Source: Cohnella sp. GbtcB17
GTDB taxonomy: Bacteria > Bacillota > Bacilli > Paenibacillales > Paenibacillaceae
Assembly: GCF_019091135.1 (NCBI RefSeq)
Contig: NZ_JAGXJW010000015.1
Coordinates: 1-64,000 of the forward strand
DNA: 64,000 nucleotides
Direction: 5' to 3'
Shown: one piece after another, positions 18,179 to 27,001 of the stretch
Layout of the letters: the number at the start of each line of letters is the position of its first letter
Position numbering within the stretch: the first letter of the stretch is position 1
Notes under the pieces: model-generated
The model's input: the letters and a program-made list of their open reading frames with translations, nothing else
Databases searched by the model: none
Told to the model about the DNA's origin: nothing
Position numbers and translations under genes: made by a program

Positions 18179-19939
18179 ATGGCTACATTCGCGATCCGAG
18201 GCGACGGCTTCGTGTACGACGGCGAGCCGATGCGCATCATCAGCGGCGCGATGCACTACTTCCGCATCGTGCCGGAATATTGGGAGGATCGGCTGCGCAA
18301 GCTTCGCGCCTGCGGCTTTAATACGGTCGAGACGTACATTGCCTGGAACCTGCACGAGCCGAAGGAAGGCGAATTCCGATTCGACGGCATCGCCGACGTG
18401 GAGCGCTTCGTACGGCTGGCGGGTGAGCTCGGCCTGCACGTCATTTTGCGGCCAAGCCCCTATATATGCGCCGAATGGGAATTCGGCGGACTGCCGTCCT
18501 GGCTGCTCGCCGAGCCGGACATGCGGCTGCGGTGCAGCCATCCGGTCTACCTGTCGAAGGTAAAGGCGTATTACGACGAGCTGCTGCCGCGGCTGAAGCC
18601 GCTGCTTTGCACGTCGGGCGGTCCCGTCATCGCGCTGCAGATCGAAAACGAGTACGGCAGCTACGGGAACGATAAAAATTATTTGAATTTTCTAAAATCC
18701 GAGCTCGAAAACGGCGGCATGGACGTATTGCTGTTCACGTCCGACGGCTCGGAGGACTATATGCTCCAGGGAGGCACGCTGCCCGGCGTCCTCGCCACGC
18801 TGAACTTCGGCTCGAAGCCCGAGCAGGCGTTCGCCAAGCTGCGCGAATACCGGCCCGAAGGACCGCTCGTCTGCATGGAATACTGGAACGGCTGGTTCGA
18901 CCATTGGGGCGACGAGCATCACGTGCGCGGCTTCGCCGACGTGGTCGACGTGCTTGACCGCATCCTGGCGGCGGGCGCTCCGGTCAACTTCTACATGGTC
19001 CACGGCGGGACGAACTTCGGCCTCTACTACGGGGCGGATCACATTGAGCATTACGAGCCGACGGTGACGAGCTACGACTATAACGCACTGCTGTCCGAGT
19101 CGGGAGAGCCGACGGACAAGTACTGGGCGATCCGAGAGGTGATCGGCCGCTACGCGGAGCTGCCGGAGGAACCGCCCGCGACGCCAGCGAAGCGAAGCTA
19201 CGGCACGGTGCTTATGGATGAGCGCGTGTCGCTGTTCGATGCGTTCGATTCGCTCGGCGGCGCCGTGCAGTCGGTCGTTCCCGAGACGATGGAGCGGCTT
19301 GGCCAGGACTACGGCTTCATCTGGTACGAGACGGACGTCAGCGGACCGCAAACGGACTGCGAGATTATGCTGCAGGAAGTGCGCGACCGCGCGACCGTAT
19401 ACGTCGATGGCGCCTACTGCGGCACGGTCGAGCGTTGGAGCGGCGACGATTCGGTGAAGGCGGACATTCCGGCGGGTGGCGCGAAGCTCGGCATTCTGGT
19501 TGAAAATATGGGCCGCATCAATTACGGCGCGAAGCTGCGCGACCCGAAAGGCATTACCGAGGGCGTTAAAGCGGGCGCGAAGCTGTACCATCAATTCCTG
19601 TTCGGATGGACGATGCGCTGTCTGCCGCTGGACGACTTGTCCGGCCTGCGATTTGCGTCAGTAATCGGGGAAGCGCAAGCGGAGGAGCCCGCCTTCTACC
19701 GCGGATTTTTCGAGGCGGACGAAGAGCGGGACACTTTTTTGAAGCTGGATGGCTGGAAGAAGGGCGTCGCCTTCGTGAACGGCTTCAACCTCGGACGCTA
19801 CTGGGAAAAGGGTCCGCAAAAAACGCTGTACGTGCCCGGTCCGCTGCTGCGAAAAGGGATGAACGAGCTCGTCGTCTTCGAGCTGCACGGAACATCTTCG
19901 CCGCGCGTGTCGCTTCAGGACAAGGCGGAACTCGGATAA
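18179..19939 (+). CDS. Glycoside hydrolase family 35 beta-galactosidase
   Basis: A 586-residue TIM-barrel hydrolase cleaving terminal beta-galactosyl residues. The N-terminal block ISGAMHYFRIVPEYWEDRLR and RPSPYICAEWEFGGLPSWLL are diagnostic of GH35. The acid/base glutamate lies in LQIENEYGSYGND (residues 154-166) and the nucleophile is Glu234 in CMEYWNGWFDHWG. C-terminal beta-sandwich domains end with the family pattern GFNLGRYWEKGPQKTLYVPG. There is no signal peptide, so it acts on imported oligosaccharides in the cytoplasm. It starts 11 bp after the response regulator. Confidence 0.94.
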   Translation: MATFAIRGDGFVYDGEPMRIISGAMHYFRIVPEYWEDRLRKLRACGFNTVETYIAWNLHEPKEGEFRFDGIADVERFVRLAGELGLHVILRPSPYICAEWEFGGLPSWLLAEPDMRLRCSHPVYLSKVKAYYDELLPRLKPLLCTSGGPVIALQIENEYGSYGNDKNYLNFLKSELENGGMDVLLFTSDGSEDYMLQGGTLPGVLATLNFGSKPEQAFAKLREYRPEGPLVCMEYWNGWFDHWGDEHHVRGFADVVDVLDRILAAGAPVNFYMVHGGTNFGLYYGADHIEHYEPTVTSYDYNALLSESGEPTDKYWAIREVIGRYAELPEEPPATPAKRSYGTVLMDERVSLFDAFDSLGGAVQSVVPETMERLGQDYGFIWYETDVSGPQTDCEIMLQEVRDRATVYVDGAYCGTVERWSGDDSVKADIPAGGAKLGILVENMGRINYGAKLRDPKGITEGVKAGAKLYHQFLFGWTMRCLPLDDLSGLRFASVIGEAQAEEPAFYRGFFEADEERDTFLKLDGWKKGVAFVNGFNLGRYWEKGPQKTLYVPGPLLRKGMNELVVFELHGTSSPRVSLQDKAELG

Positions 19940-19989
19940 TGCCGCCCTATGTCGCGCGGACGGCTACGAGCTGAAAGGAGTTTATTCAT

Positions 19990-21159
19990 ATGAAAATCGG
20001 GATTATCGGCTACGGCACCCGGATGCACTACTTTCTCGATCGGCTGCTGGAGCTGGAAGCGGGCGTAGAGGTCGCGGCCGTCGCGGATATCGATACGGCC
20101 AAGGCGGCGAAGCAGCTCGCTGAGAAAGGAATCGTGTCGCCGGCCGTGCGCTTGTATACGGACGCGGACGAGATGCTGGCGCGCGAGGCGCTGGACGGCG
20201 TCATGATCGGCACCCGCTGCGCGCTCCATGCCGAGATGGCGGTCAAAGTCATGCGGCTGCATCTGCCGCTGTTTCTCGAGAAGCCGGTCGGCATTACGTT
20301 CGCGGATTTGCAGCGATTATCCGAAGCGGCGGAGACGTCCCGCTCCGAGGTCGTCGTCTCGTTCCCGCTGCGCAATACGCCGCTCGTCAAGCTGACCAAG
20401 GAGATCGTCGACTCGGGCAGACTCGGAACGATCGAGCATGCCCAGGCCGTCAACAACGTGCCGTACGGCGGCGTCTATTTTCACAGCTGGTACCGGGACG
20501 AGGCCGAGACCGGCGGCCTCTTTTTGCAGAAGGCGACGCACGATCTGGATTGCCTGAACTACCTCATCGGCCAGCGTCCGGTGTCGGTCGCGGCGATGGC
20601 GTCGAAGCAGGTGTTCAAGGGGAACAAGCCGGCGGGCCTGCGCTGCGGTGACTGCGAAGACAACCGCGTCTGCCCGGAAAGTCCGTACGTGCTTCAGAAG
20701 TTCAGAGAGGAAGAAGTAACCGGCGATCAGTGCGCGTTCGCGGTAGACACCGGCAATCACGATTCGGCGAGCGTGCTTATTCGTTATGAATCCGGCATGC
20801 ACGCCGTCTATTCGCAAAACTTTTACTCGCGTAAAGCGGCCGCGCGGCGAGGCGTCCGGCTGATCGGCTATGACGGCACCGCTGAGTTCGATTTTTACAA
20901 GGATGAGGTAAACGTTTTCATGCACCACACCCGGCGGGTAGAAAATTATAAGCTGGAGGCCGCCAAGCTGCCGCACTTCGGCGGCGATTCGGCGCTTGCG
21001 CTCAATTTCATCGGCGTCATGGAAGGCAAGGAAAAGTCGGCTACGCCGCTCTCCATGGGCATCGCCAGCGCGCTGACCTGCCTCGAAGCGGAGCGTTCTT
21101 CGAAGAGCGACGCCTTCCGCGTCATCCCGGCCGTAACGGCAGAAGCCGGTACGCGATGA
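19990..21159 (+). CDS. Gfo/Idh/MocA-family oxidoreductase with Cys cluster
   Basis: A 389-residue NAD(P)-dependent dehydrogenase. KIGIIGYGTRMHYFLDRLL is the Rossmann start, LFLEKPVGITFADLQ the EKP motif and KATHDLDCLNYLIG the catalytic-helix block. An insertion with three cysteines, CGDCEDNRVCPES (about residues 218-230), resembles cysteine clusters seen in several bacterial members and may bind a metal or stabilise the fold. AAAGGAG precedes the ATG. The next gene overlaps by 4 nt. In this operon the substrate is probably a sugar from the GH35 step or a modified sugar (inference). Confidence 0.88.
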   Translation: MKIGIIGYGTRMHYFLDRLLELEAGVEVAAVADIDTAKAAKQLAEKGIVSPAVRLYTDADEMLAREALDGVMIGTRCALHAEMAVKVMRLHLPLFLEKPVGITFADLQRLSEAAETSRSEVVVSFPLRNTPLVKLTKEIVDSGRLGTIEHAQAVNNVPYGGVYFHSWYRDEAETGGLFLQKATHDLDCLNYLIGQRPVSVAAMASKQVFKGNKPAGLRCGDCEDNRVCPESPYVLQKFREEEVTGDQCAFAVDTGNHDSASVLIRYESGMHAVYSQNFYSRKAAARRGVRLIGYDGTAEFDFYKDEVNVFMHHTRRVENYKLEAAKLPHFGGDSALALNFIGVMEGKEKSATPLSMGIASALTCLEAERSSKSDAFRVIPAVTAEAGTR

Positions 21160-22337
21160 AGAGCGGCAAATCGATTTATTCTGCCGTAACGCACGACGCG
21201 CATGACGAACGGCACTTTGGCGCCGTGCACACGCCGGTCTACGACAGCAGCCTGTTTACGTTCGAGACCGTCGCCGCTATGGAGCGAGCGGGCGGGGATG
21301 CGGACGCCTACGTCTATTCGCGGGGCAACAACCCGACCGTGCGCACGCTCGAGGACAAGCTTGCCGAGCTCGAGGGCGGCGAGCGCGCCCGCTGCTTCGC
21401 TACCGGCATGGGCGCCGTATCGGCGGCGGTGCTGTCATCCGTGCGGACAGGCGACCACATCGTATGCATAGACCAGGCGTACGGACCGGCAAGAGAGCTG
21501 ATGGGCGGCTATCTGAAGCGGGTCGGGATCGAGACGACGTTCGTCGACGGGACTTCGGTCGACGACATCGTCTCGGCGATCCGGCCGGAGACGAAGCTGC
21601 TCTATCTGGAAAGCCCGAGCAGCCTCCTGTTCGAGCTGCAGGATCTGCGCCGCTGCGCGGCGCTCGCGCGGGAGCGCGGCATACGCACGATCGTGGACAA
21701 CACCTGGGCGACGCCCTGCTATCAGAACCCGCTCGCGCTCGGGATCGACCTGCTCGTGCATTCGCTCACGAAGTACGCGGGCGGCCATAGCGACGCGATG
21801 GGGGGCGCCGTCGTCGGCAGCGCCGAAGCGATCGTGGCGCTTAGCCGCAGCGAGCTTGTGCTGTTTGGCGCGGTCATGCTGCCGCAGACGGCCTCGGTCA
21901 TCCTGCGCGGCCTCCGCACGCTGCCGCTGCGGATGGAGCGGCACCAGGCCGGCGGCCTTGCCGTCGCCGCCTATCTGTCGTCGCTGCCGTTCGTGGACCG
22001 CGTACGTCATCCGGGCTTGACCTCGCATCCGCAGCACGCGCTCGCACGATCGCAGATGTCGGGCTACGGCGGACTGCTCTCCTTCGAGGCCGGCGAGGAC
22101 CGGGAGCGTCTGGCGCGATTCGTCGATTCGCTCGCGTATTTTCGAATCGGCTTCAGCTGGGGCGGTTACGAAAGCCTCGTCTCGCTCCAGGAGGGAGCGG
22201 CGGGGCGGCCTCGCACGCCGCGGCCGGTCGTCCGGCTGTACGTGGGGCTGGAGGACCCGGCCGACCTGATCGCGGATCTTGCGCGCGCATTCCGCGCGGC
22301 GGGATTCGCTAACCAAGAGGAGGAACAGAAACCATGA
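21156..22337 (+). CDS. PLP enzyme of the cystathionine gamma-synthase / gamma-lyase family
   Basis: A 393-residue fold-type I PLP enzyme of the Cys/Met-metabolism family. YVYSRGNNPTVRTLEDKLAE, the cofactor-stacking region ATGMGAVSAAVLSS, VDNTWATPCYQNPL and the Schiff-base Lys206 in HSLTKYAGGHSDAMGG are intact. It overlaps its neighbours on both sides by 4 nt, so it is translated together with two carbohydrate enzymes. Members do gamma- or beta-elimination or replacement on amino acids; no such step is expected in ordinary beta-galactoside use. The true substrate is unknown. Confidence 0.88.
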   Translation: MKSGKSIYSAVTHDAHDERHFGAVHTPVYDSSLFTFETVAAMERAGGDADAYVYSRGNNPTVRTLEDKLAELEGGERARCFATGMGAVSAAVLSSVRTGDHIVCIDQAYGPARELMGGYLKRVGIETTFVDGTSVDDIVSAIRPETKLLYLESPSSLLFELQDLRRCAALARERGIRTIVDNTWATPCYQNPLALGIDLLVHSLTKYAGGHSDAMGGAVVGSAEAIVALSRSELVLFGAVMLPQTASVILRGLRTLPLRMERHQAGGLAVAAYLSSLPFVDRVRHPGLTSHPQHALARSQMSGYGGLLSFEAGEDRERLARFVDSLAYFRIGFSWGGYESLVSLQEGAAGRPRTPRPVVRLYVGLEDPADLIADLARAFRAAGFANQEEEQKP

Positions 22338-24007
22338 CGGATAAGATCGCGATTGAGACTCGCTGTCTGAGCTCTCTGTCCAAGGTGTTCCCCGACGGCG
22401 AGCCGGCGCCTGCCGAACGATGCGGATCGGGCTCCGCACTGCGGGGGGAGCATTATTCGTTTCAAATCGCCTACCGGGCGCCGGAGCTGACGCGCACCGC
22501 GAAGGTTCGCGTTAAAGTCGCCGCCCCCGGGCTGGAAGGCAGGATTTCCGTCAAGTCGGTTGGACTCGCGCCGTCCGCGCTGCCGTGCTACGGAGATCCG
22601 GACGACGACATTTTGCGCGGCGTACCCGGCTTATACCCCGACCCGCTTCATCCGCTCGGACCTGGCGACACGGTCAAAGTGCCGCCGCGGCAGTGGCGCT
22701 CGCTTTGGATCGAAGCCGCGATCGGCCGCGACGCCCGTCCGGGCGCGCATGCGATCGAGGTCTCTTTCGTCTCCGAGACGGGCGAGGCGCTCGGGCATGA
22801 AGTGTTCGCGCTGGAAGTCATCCCCGCCGAGCTGCCGGAGCAAGAGCTGATCCATACCGAATGGCTGCATGCCGATTGTCTCGCGACAGAATACGGCGTC
22901 GATATCTTTAGCGACCGGCACTGGGCGCTGATCGAGGCCTATGTGGGCACCGCTGCGGCGCACGGCATGAATATGCTGCTCACGCCCCTGTTCACGCCGC
23001 CGCTCGACACGGCGGTCGGCGGCGAACGGCCGACGGTTCAATTGGTCGACGTCCGGCTCGACGGGGACACCTACAGCTTCGGCTTCGACAAGCTGAACCG
23101 ATGGATCGAGATGGGCCTGCGCAAAGGCATCCGATACTTTGAATTTTCCCACCTCTTCACCCAGTGGGGCGCGAAGCATGCCCCCAAGATCGAAGCGCTC
23201 GCCGAAGGCGTGCCGATCAAGCTGTTCGGCTGGCATACGGACGCGGCGGGCGAGCCGTATCGTCGTTTTCTTGACGCCTTTTTGCCGGAGCTCGTCGATT
23301 ACATCCGGGTGCGCGGACTGGAGAGCCGGGTTTATTTCCACGTATCCGACGAACCGCACGAGGCCGACGTGGAATCGTATCGCGCCGCCGCAGACATCAT
23401 GCGCAAGCATCTGTCCGGATTTCCGATCATCGATGCGCTGTCCGACTTCGCGTTCTACGAGCTGGGCCTGGTCGGGCAGCCGATCCCGGCGAACGATCGG
23501 ATCGAACCGTTCCTTGCCGCGGGCGTGCCGGAGCTTTGGACTTATTACTGCTGCTCGCAATACAAGGACGTGGCCAATCGCTTCTTCGACATGCCTTCCG
23601 CCCGCAGCCGCATCCTCGGCCTGCAGCTTTACAAATACCGAATCAAGGGCTTCCTTCATTGGGGCTACAACTTTTGGTATGCGCAGTACTCGGAGCGGCC
23701 GATCCGGCCGTTCGAGGTGACCGATGCGGGCGGCGCTTTCCCGTCGGGAGACGCCTTTCTCGTGTATCCCGGAAGCGAAGGCGACGGTCCGATCGAGTCG
23801 ATCCGGCTCAAAGTCGTGCGCGAGGCGCTCCAGGATCAGCGCGCCCTGCAGCTGCTCGAGAGGCTGGCGGGCCGCGAGACGGCGGCTGCGCTGATCGAGA
23901 GCGAGCTCGATGCGCCGCTTACGTTTGCCGCGTATCCGAGAGAAGGCGCCTGGCTGCTGCGCAGGCGGGAGCGAATTAATCAGGCGATCCGGGATGCCGT
24001 CCGATAG
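22334..24007 (+). CDS. DUF4091 / GH123-like protein
   Basis: A 557-residue protein with an N-terminal beta-sandwich (about 1-170) and a TIM-barrel-like DUF4091 domain. GH123 N-acetyl-beta-galactosaminidases share this architecture and use an Asp-Glu pair; here YFHVSDEPHEADVESYRAAA (near residue 337) carries the DE pair, and FLHWGYNFWYAQYSERPIRP is a conserved C-terminal block. There is no signal peptide. It is the last gene of the operon, starting inside the PLP gene stop. A role on an amino sugar-containing fragment is plausible but inferred. Confidence 0.8.
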   Translation: MTDKIAIETRCLSSLSKVFPDGEPAPAERCGSGSALRGEHYSFQIAYRAPELTRTAKVRVKVAAPGLEGRISVKSVGLAPSALPCYGDPDDDILRGVPGLYPDPLHPLGPGDTVKVPPRQWRSLWIEAAIGRDARPGAHAIEVSFVSETGEALGHEVFALEVIPAELPEQELIHTEWLHADCLATEYGVDIFSDRHWALIEAYVGTAAAHGMNMLLTPLFTPPLDTAVGGERPTVQLVDVRLDGDTYSFGFDKLNRWIEMGLRKGIRYFEFSHLFTQWGAKHAPKIEALAEGVPIKLFGWHTDAAGEPYRRFLDAFLPELVDYIRVRGLESRVYFHVSDEPHEADVESYRAAADIMRKHLSGFPIIDALSDFAFYELGLVGQPIPANDRIEPFLAAGVPELWTYYCCSQYKDVANRFFDMPSARSRILGLQLYKYRIKGFLHWGYNFWYAQYSERPIRPFEVTDAGGAFPSGDAFLVYPGSEGDGPIESIRLKVVREALQDQRALQLLERLAGRETAAALIESELDAPLTFAAYPREGAWLLRRRERINQAIRDAVR

Positions 24008-24013
24008 CGCGAC

Positions 24014-24066
24014 ATAGGCGCGTAGACCGGTCCTTTGGCGCGCCTGTCAGCCGCCTATCATTTTTC
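24014..24066 (+). terminator. Probable terminator ending the glycan operon
   Basis: Arms ATAGGCG (24014-24020) and CGCCTAT (24052-24058) enclose a second inverted repeat and are followed after two bases by TTTTT. Confidence 0.55.
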
Positions 24067-24071
24067 TTCTA

Positions 24072-24100
24072 TTGAACGGGTAGAGCCGCCGATCTATGAT
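24072..24100 (+). promoter_or_regulatory. Sigma-A promoter of the PBP gene
   Basis: TTGAAC (24072-24077), a 17-bp spacer and TATGAT (24095-24100), 23 bp before the start codon. Confidence 0.7.
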
Positions 24101-24123
24101 AGCAGTAGACGGGAGGCGGAAAA

Positions 24124-26199
24124 ATGAAAATACGCAATGGGGCGATAACGATCCTGCTGGCGTTGACGGTGCTGAGCGGATGCAAAGGCGGCGGCGATAA
24201 CCTGACGCCGGAACCGACGCCGGAGCCGACGGCAGAAGACGCGATCGGCGCCTATCTCAAAGACTGGCAGCAGCTCGATTATGCGGGCATGTACGCGATG
24301 CTGACGCCGGACGCGAGGACCAAGCTGACCGCGGAGCAGTTCGCCGAGCGCTACGGCAAAATATACGAGGGCATCAAGGCATCGAAGCTGGAGATTGAGG
24401 ACGTCTCTCCGGCGCCTGCCGGTTCTTCTTCGGCGGCGCCGTCGGCGACCGCTTTGGCCGGGCCGGTCGTTCAGAAGTTCCAATTCACCGTTCAAATGGA
24501 GACGGTCGCCGGTCCCGTCTCGTTCAAGCATGAGGGCACGGCGAGGAAAACGCTGGACGGCGAGGAGCAGCACTGGCGGATCGACTGGGATCCGTCGATG
24601 ATCTTCCCCGAGATGAAGGACGGGGACAAGGTGCGGGTGCAGACGCTCGCCTCCGAACGCGGCGAGATCGTCGACCGAACGGGCGAGGGGCTCGCCGTGA
24701 ACGGCTCGGCGCCGCAGCTCGGCATCGTACCCGGCCAGCTCGGAGACGATCCCGCCGCGGTCAAAACGAAGGTCGCCGCCAAGCTGGGCATTACCGTGGC
24801 CGATATCGACCGCAAGCTTGGCGCTTCCTGGGTCAAGCCGGAGCTGTTCGTGCCGATTGGCGTCGTGGGCGAAGCCGACATGGATGCGTTCGACAATGTG
24901 CCGGGCGTCGTCTTTCAGCAGAAAAAGCTACGCGAATACCCGCTTGGCGCAGCCGCCGCCCATTTGACCGGCTATGTCGGGGAGATTAATGCCGAGCAGC
25001 TGGAGCGGCTGAAGGACAAAGGCTACAAGTCCGGAGACATCATCGGCAAGGCGGGGCTGGAGCAGGTGCTGGAGGATCAGCTGAGAGGGAAGGACGGAGT
25101 CGTCGTCGCGATCGAAGATGCCGCAGGCCAGCGCAAGGCGGTGCTTGCCGAGAAGGCGGCCGTGCCGGGGACTTCGTTCCAGCTGACCGTGGACGCGGGC
25201 TTGCAAAAAACGATCTACAACGAGATCAAAGCGGATTCTGCGTCCGCCGCGGCGATCGAGCCGAAGACCGGCAAGGTGCTAGCGCTGCTCAGCAGTCCGT
25301 CCTACGACCCGAACGCCTTTGTGCGCGGCTTGTCCGCCAAGCAGTATGCAGCCTGGAACGACGATCCGCGCCATCCGTTCCTGAACCGCTTTTCCAAAGG
25401 CTATGCGCCCGGTTCTTCGTTCAAGCTCGTCACGGGAGCTATCGGCCTGGACGAGGGTACGCTCGATCCGAACAAGGAAGTAGACATCTCCGGCTTGAAG
25501 TGGACGAAGGACGGCTCGTGGGGCAGCTATTACGTGAAGCGGGTTCACGCCGTCAATCCGGTAGATCTGTCAAAGGCGCTGACGTACTCGGACAACATCT
25601 ACTTCGCGCAGGCGGCGCTCGCGCTGGGAAAAGACAAGTTCGAGGCGGGCGCCGCCGGATTCGGCATCGGCGAGGCGATCCCGATCGTCTATCCGCTCGC
25701 CAAGTCGCAGCTGTCGAACAAGGGCATCAAGGGCGAGATCCAGCTCGCGGATTCGGGCTACGGTCAAGGCGAAGTGACGATGACGTCGCTTCACGTAGCG
25801 CTCGCCTTCTCGGCGGTAGTAAACGGCGGCAATATCGCCTATCCGCGGCTCACGCTGGAGGATGATCCGCAGACGCCGCAGATTTGGAAGGAAGGCGCGA
25901 TGACGCCCGAAGCGGCGGACATCCTCAAGAAGGATCTCGTCCAGGCGGTGACGAGTCCGGAAGGCGTCGGCCACGGCGCCTATATTCAAGGAGCGGCGAT
26001 CGCGGGCAAGACGGGCACTGCCGAGCTCAAGGCGAGCAAAGGCGTCAAGGGCGAGGAAAACGGCTGGTTCGTCGGCTTCGACGCGAACGATCCGAAGCTG
26101 CTGCTGGCCGTCATGGTCGAAGGCGTCAGCGGGCGCGGAGGCAGTACGTACGTCACGCCGATGGTCAAACGAATTTTTCAGCAAGCGATGAAAGGCTGA
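24124..26199 (+). CDS. PBP3-like class B penicillin-binding protein (MecA-type N-terminus)
   Basis: A 691-residue peptidoglycan DD-transpeptidase acting outside the membrane. The N-terminus has a lipoprotein-like signal with LSGC and a TPEPTPEPT linker. It is followed by an NTF2-like MecA_N domain (about 38-150), a PBP dimerisation domain (about 155-315) and the transpeptidase domain. Catalytic motifs are Ser431 and Lys434 in GSSFK, S489-D-N and KTG at 629-631. The layout matches B. subtilis PBP3 and staphylococcal PBP2a; whether it lowers beta-lactam affinity cannot be read from sequence. It has its own promoter and overlaps the convergent FHA gene tail to tail by 35 bp. Confidence 0.92.
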   Translation: MKIRNGAITILLALTVLSGCKGGGDNLTPEPTPEPTAEDAIGAYLKDWQQLDYAGMYAMLTPDARTKLTAEQFAERYGKIYEGIKASKLEIEDVSPAPAGSSSAAPSATALAGPVVQKFQFTVQMETVAGPVSFKHEGTARKTLDGEEQHWRIDWDPSMIFPEMKDGDKVRVQTLASERGEIVDRTGEGLAVNGSAPQLGIVPGQLGDDPAAVKTKVAAKLGITVADIDRKLGASWVKPELFVPIGVVGEADMDAFDNVPGVVFQQKKLREYPLGAAAAHLTGYVGEINAEQLERLKDKGYKSGDIIGKAGLEQVLEDQLRGKDGVVVAIEDAAGQRKAVLAEKAAVPGTSFQLTVDAGLQKTIYNEIKADSASAAAIEPKTGKVLALLSSPSYDPNAFVRGLSAKQYAAWNDDPRHPFLNRFSKGYAPGSSFKLVTGAIGLDEGTLDPNKEVDISGLKWTKDGSWGSYYVKRVHAVNPVDLSKALTYSDNIYFAQAALALGKDKFEAGAAGFGIGEAIPIVYPLAKSQLSNKGIKGEIQLADSGYGQGEVTMTSLHVALAFSAVVNGGNIAYPRLTLEDDPQTPQIWKEGAMTPEAADILKKDLVQAVTSPEGVGHGAYIQGAAIAGKTGTAELKASKGVKGEENGWFVGFDANDPKLLLAVMVEGVSGRGGSTYVTPMVKRIFQQAMKG

Positions 26200-26866
26200 G
26201 CACGAAGCCTTTTCCTCGTACGTTTTCGATGTTGAGGACGGGACCCGTTTTTTTGCGGATGCGGTACAGCAGGGAGTTGATCTCTTCTGCGCCGGCCGCA
26301 AGGGTCCCATCCTCGCCGGTTCGTTCGGGCCACACGTAGCGGGCAATCTCTTCTTTTCCGACGAATCTACGTTCCCTTCGCAGGAGCAGCTCGACGCATT
26401 TGAATTCTTTTTCCGTAAAAGGAAAGGGCGTGCCGCGGACGGTGAGCACTTGCCGGATCGGGTCCAGCGCGACGTCGTTCGTCTCGGCGAGCAACAGGGC
26501 GGCATCGCGTCCGAGGTCGAGCTCCATCGTCTCCTCCCAGCCGCGATCGGAAAAGGCCAGGCATACCGCGCCTTTGGAAAACGCAATGAGGTCGGAGGCG
26601 CGAAGAACGACAGGCTCGAACGGCGTCAGCCGGATTCCGTTCACTTCTGTGCCGTGCTTGCTGTCAAAGTCCGTTACTCGGCAAATACCGTTTTCGCACG
26701 CGATCTCGGCATGTTTTCTCGATACATACGCATTGTCGAATCCGATATCCGGCGTCCATTCGGCGTCTCGGCGCCCAAGAACGACGCTCGGCCGGTCAAG
26801 CGTCAGCAATGCGCCCTCGTCGTGCGGATAGCCGCGAATGACGACGAGGCAGGGGGATGGGGTCAT
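26165..26866 (-). CDS. FHA domain - winged-helix DNA-binding regulator
   Basis: A 233-residue cytoplasmic protein. The N-terminal forkhead-associated domain (about 1-95), with VVLGRRDAEWTPDI, NAYVSRKHAEIAC and DSKHGTEVNGIRLTP, binds phosphothreonine peptides. The C-terminal OmpR/PhoB-type winged helix (about 130-225) has PFTEKEFKCVELLLRRERRF and NVRGKGFVL. This order is the reverse of mycobacterial EmbR. The start is ATG 26866, since GAGGTG lies 7 nt upstream and residues further upstream are not family-like. No Ser/Thr kinase is seen in the window. It faces the PBP gene and overlaps its end. Confidence 0.85.
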   Translation of the reverse strand: MTPSPCLVVIRGYPHDEGALLTLDRPSVVLGRRDAEWTPDIGFDNAYVSRKHAEIACENGICRVTDFDSKHGTEVNGIRLTPFEPVVLRASDLIAFSKGAVCLAFSDRGWEETMELDLGRDAALLLAETNDVALDPIRQVLTVRGTPFPFTEKEFKCVELLLRRERRFVGKEEIARYVWPERTGEDGTLAAGAEEINSLLYRIRKKTGPVLNIENVRGKGFVLSLSSLAEKFV

Positions 26867-27001
26867 TTGGCTGCACCTCGAATGCGATCTGGGTTTAATA
26901 GATGATGTAGATAAGACGAACGTTGCGGCCCGCAGGTTTCGATCGGCCTGTTCGAAAGGCGCTGCGACGGGGGCGGCCCAAGTGAAATGGAGGGAACCGA
27001 T

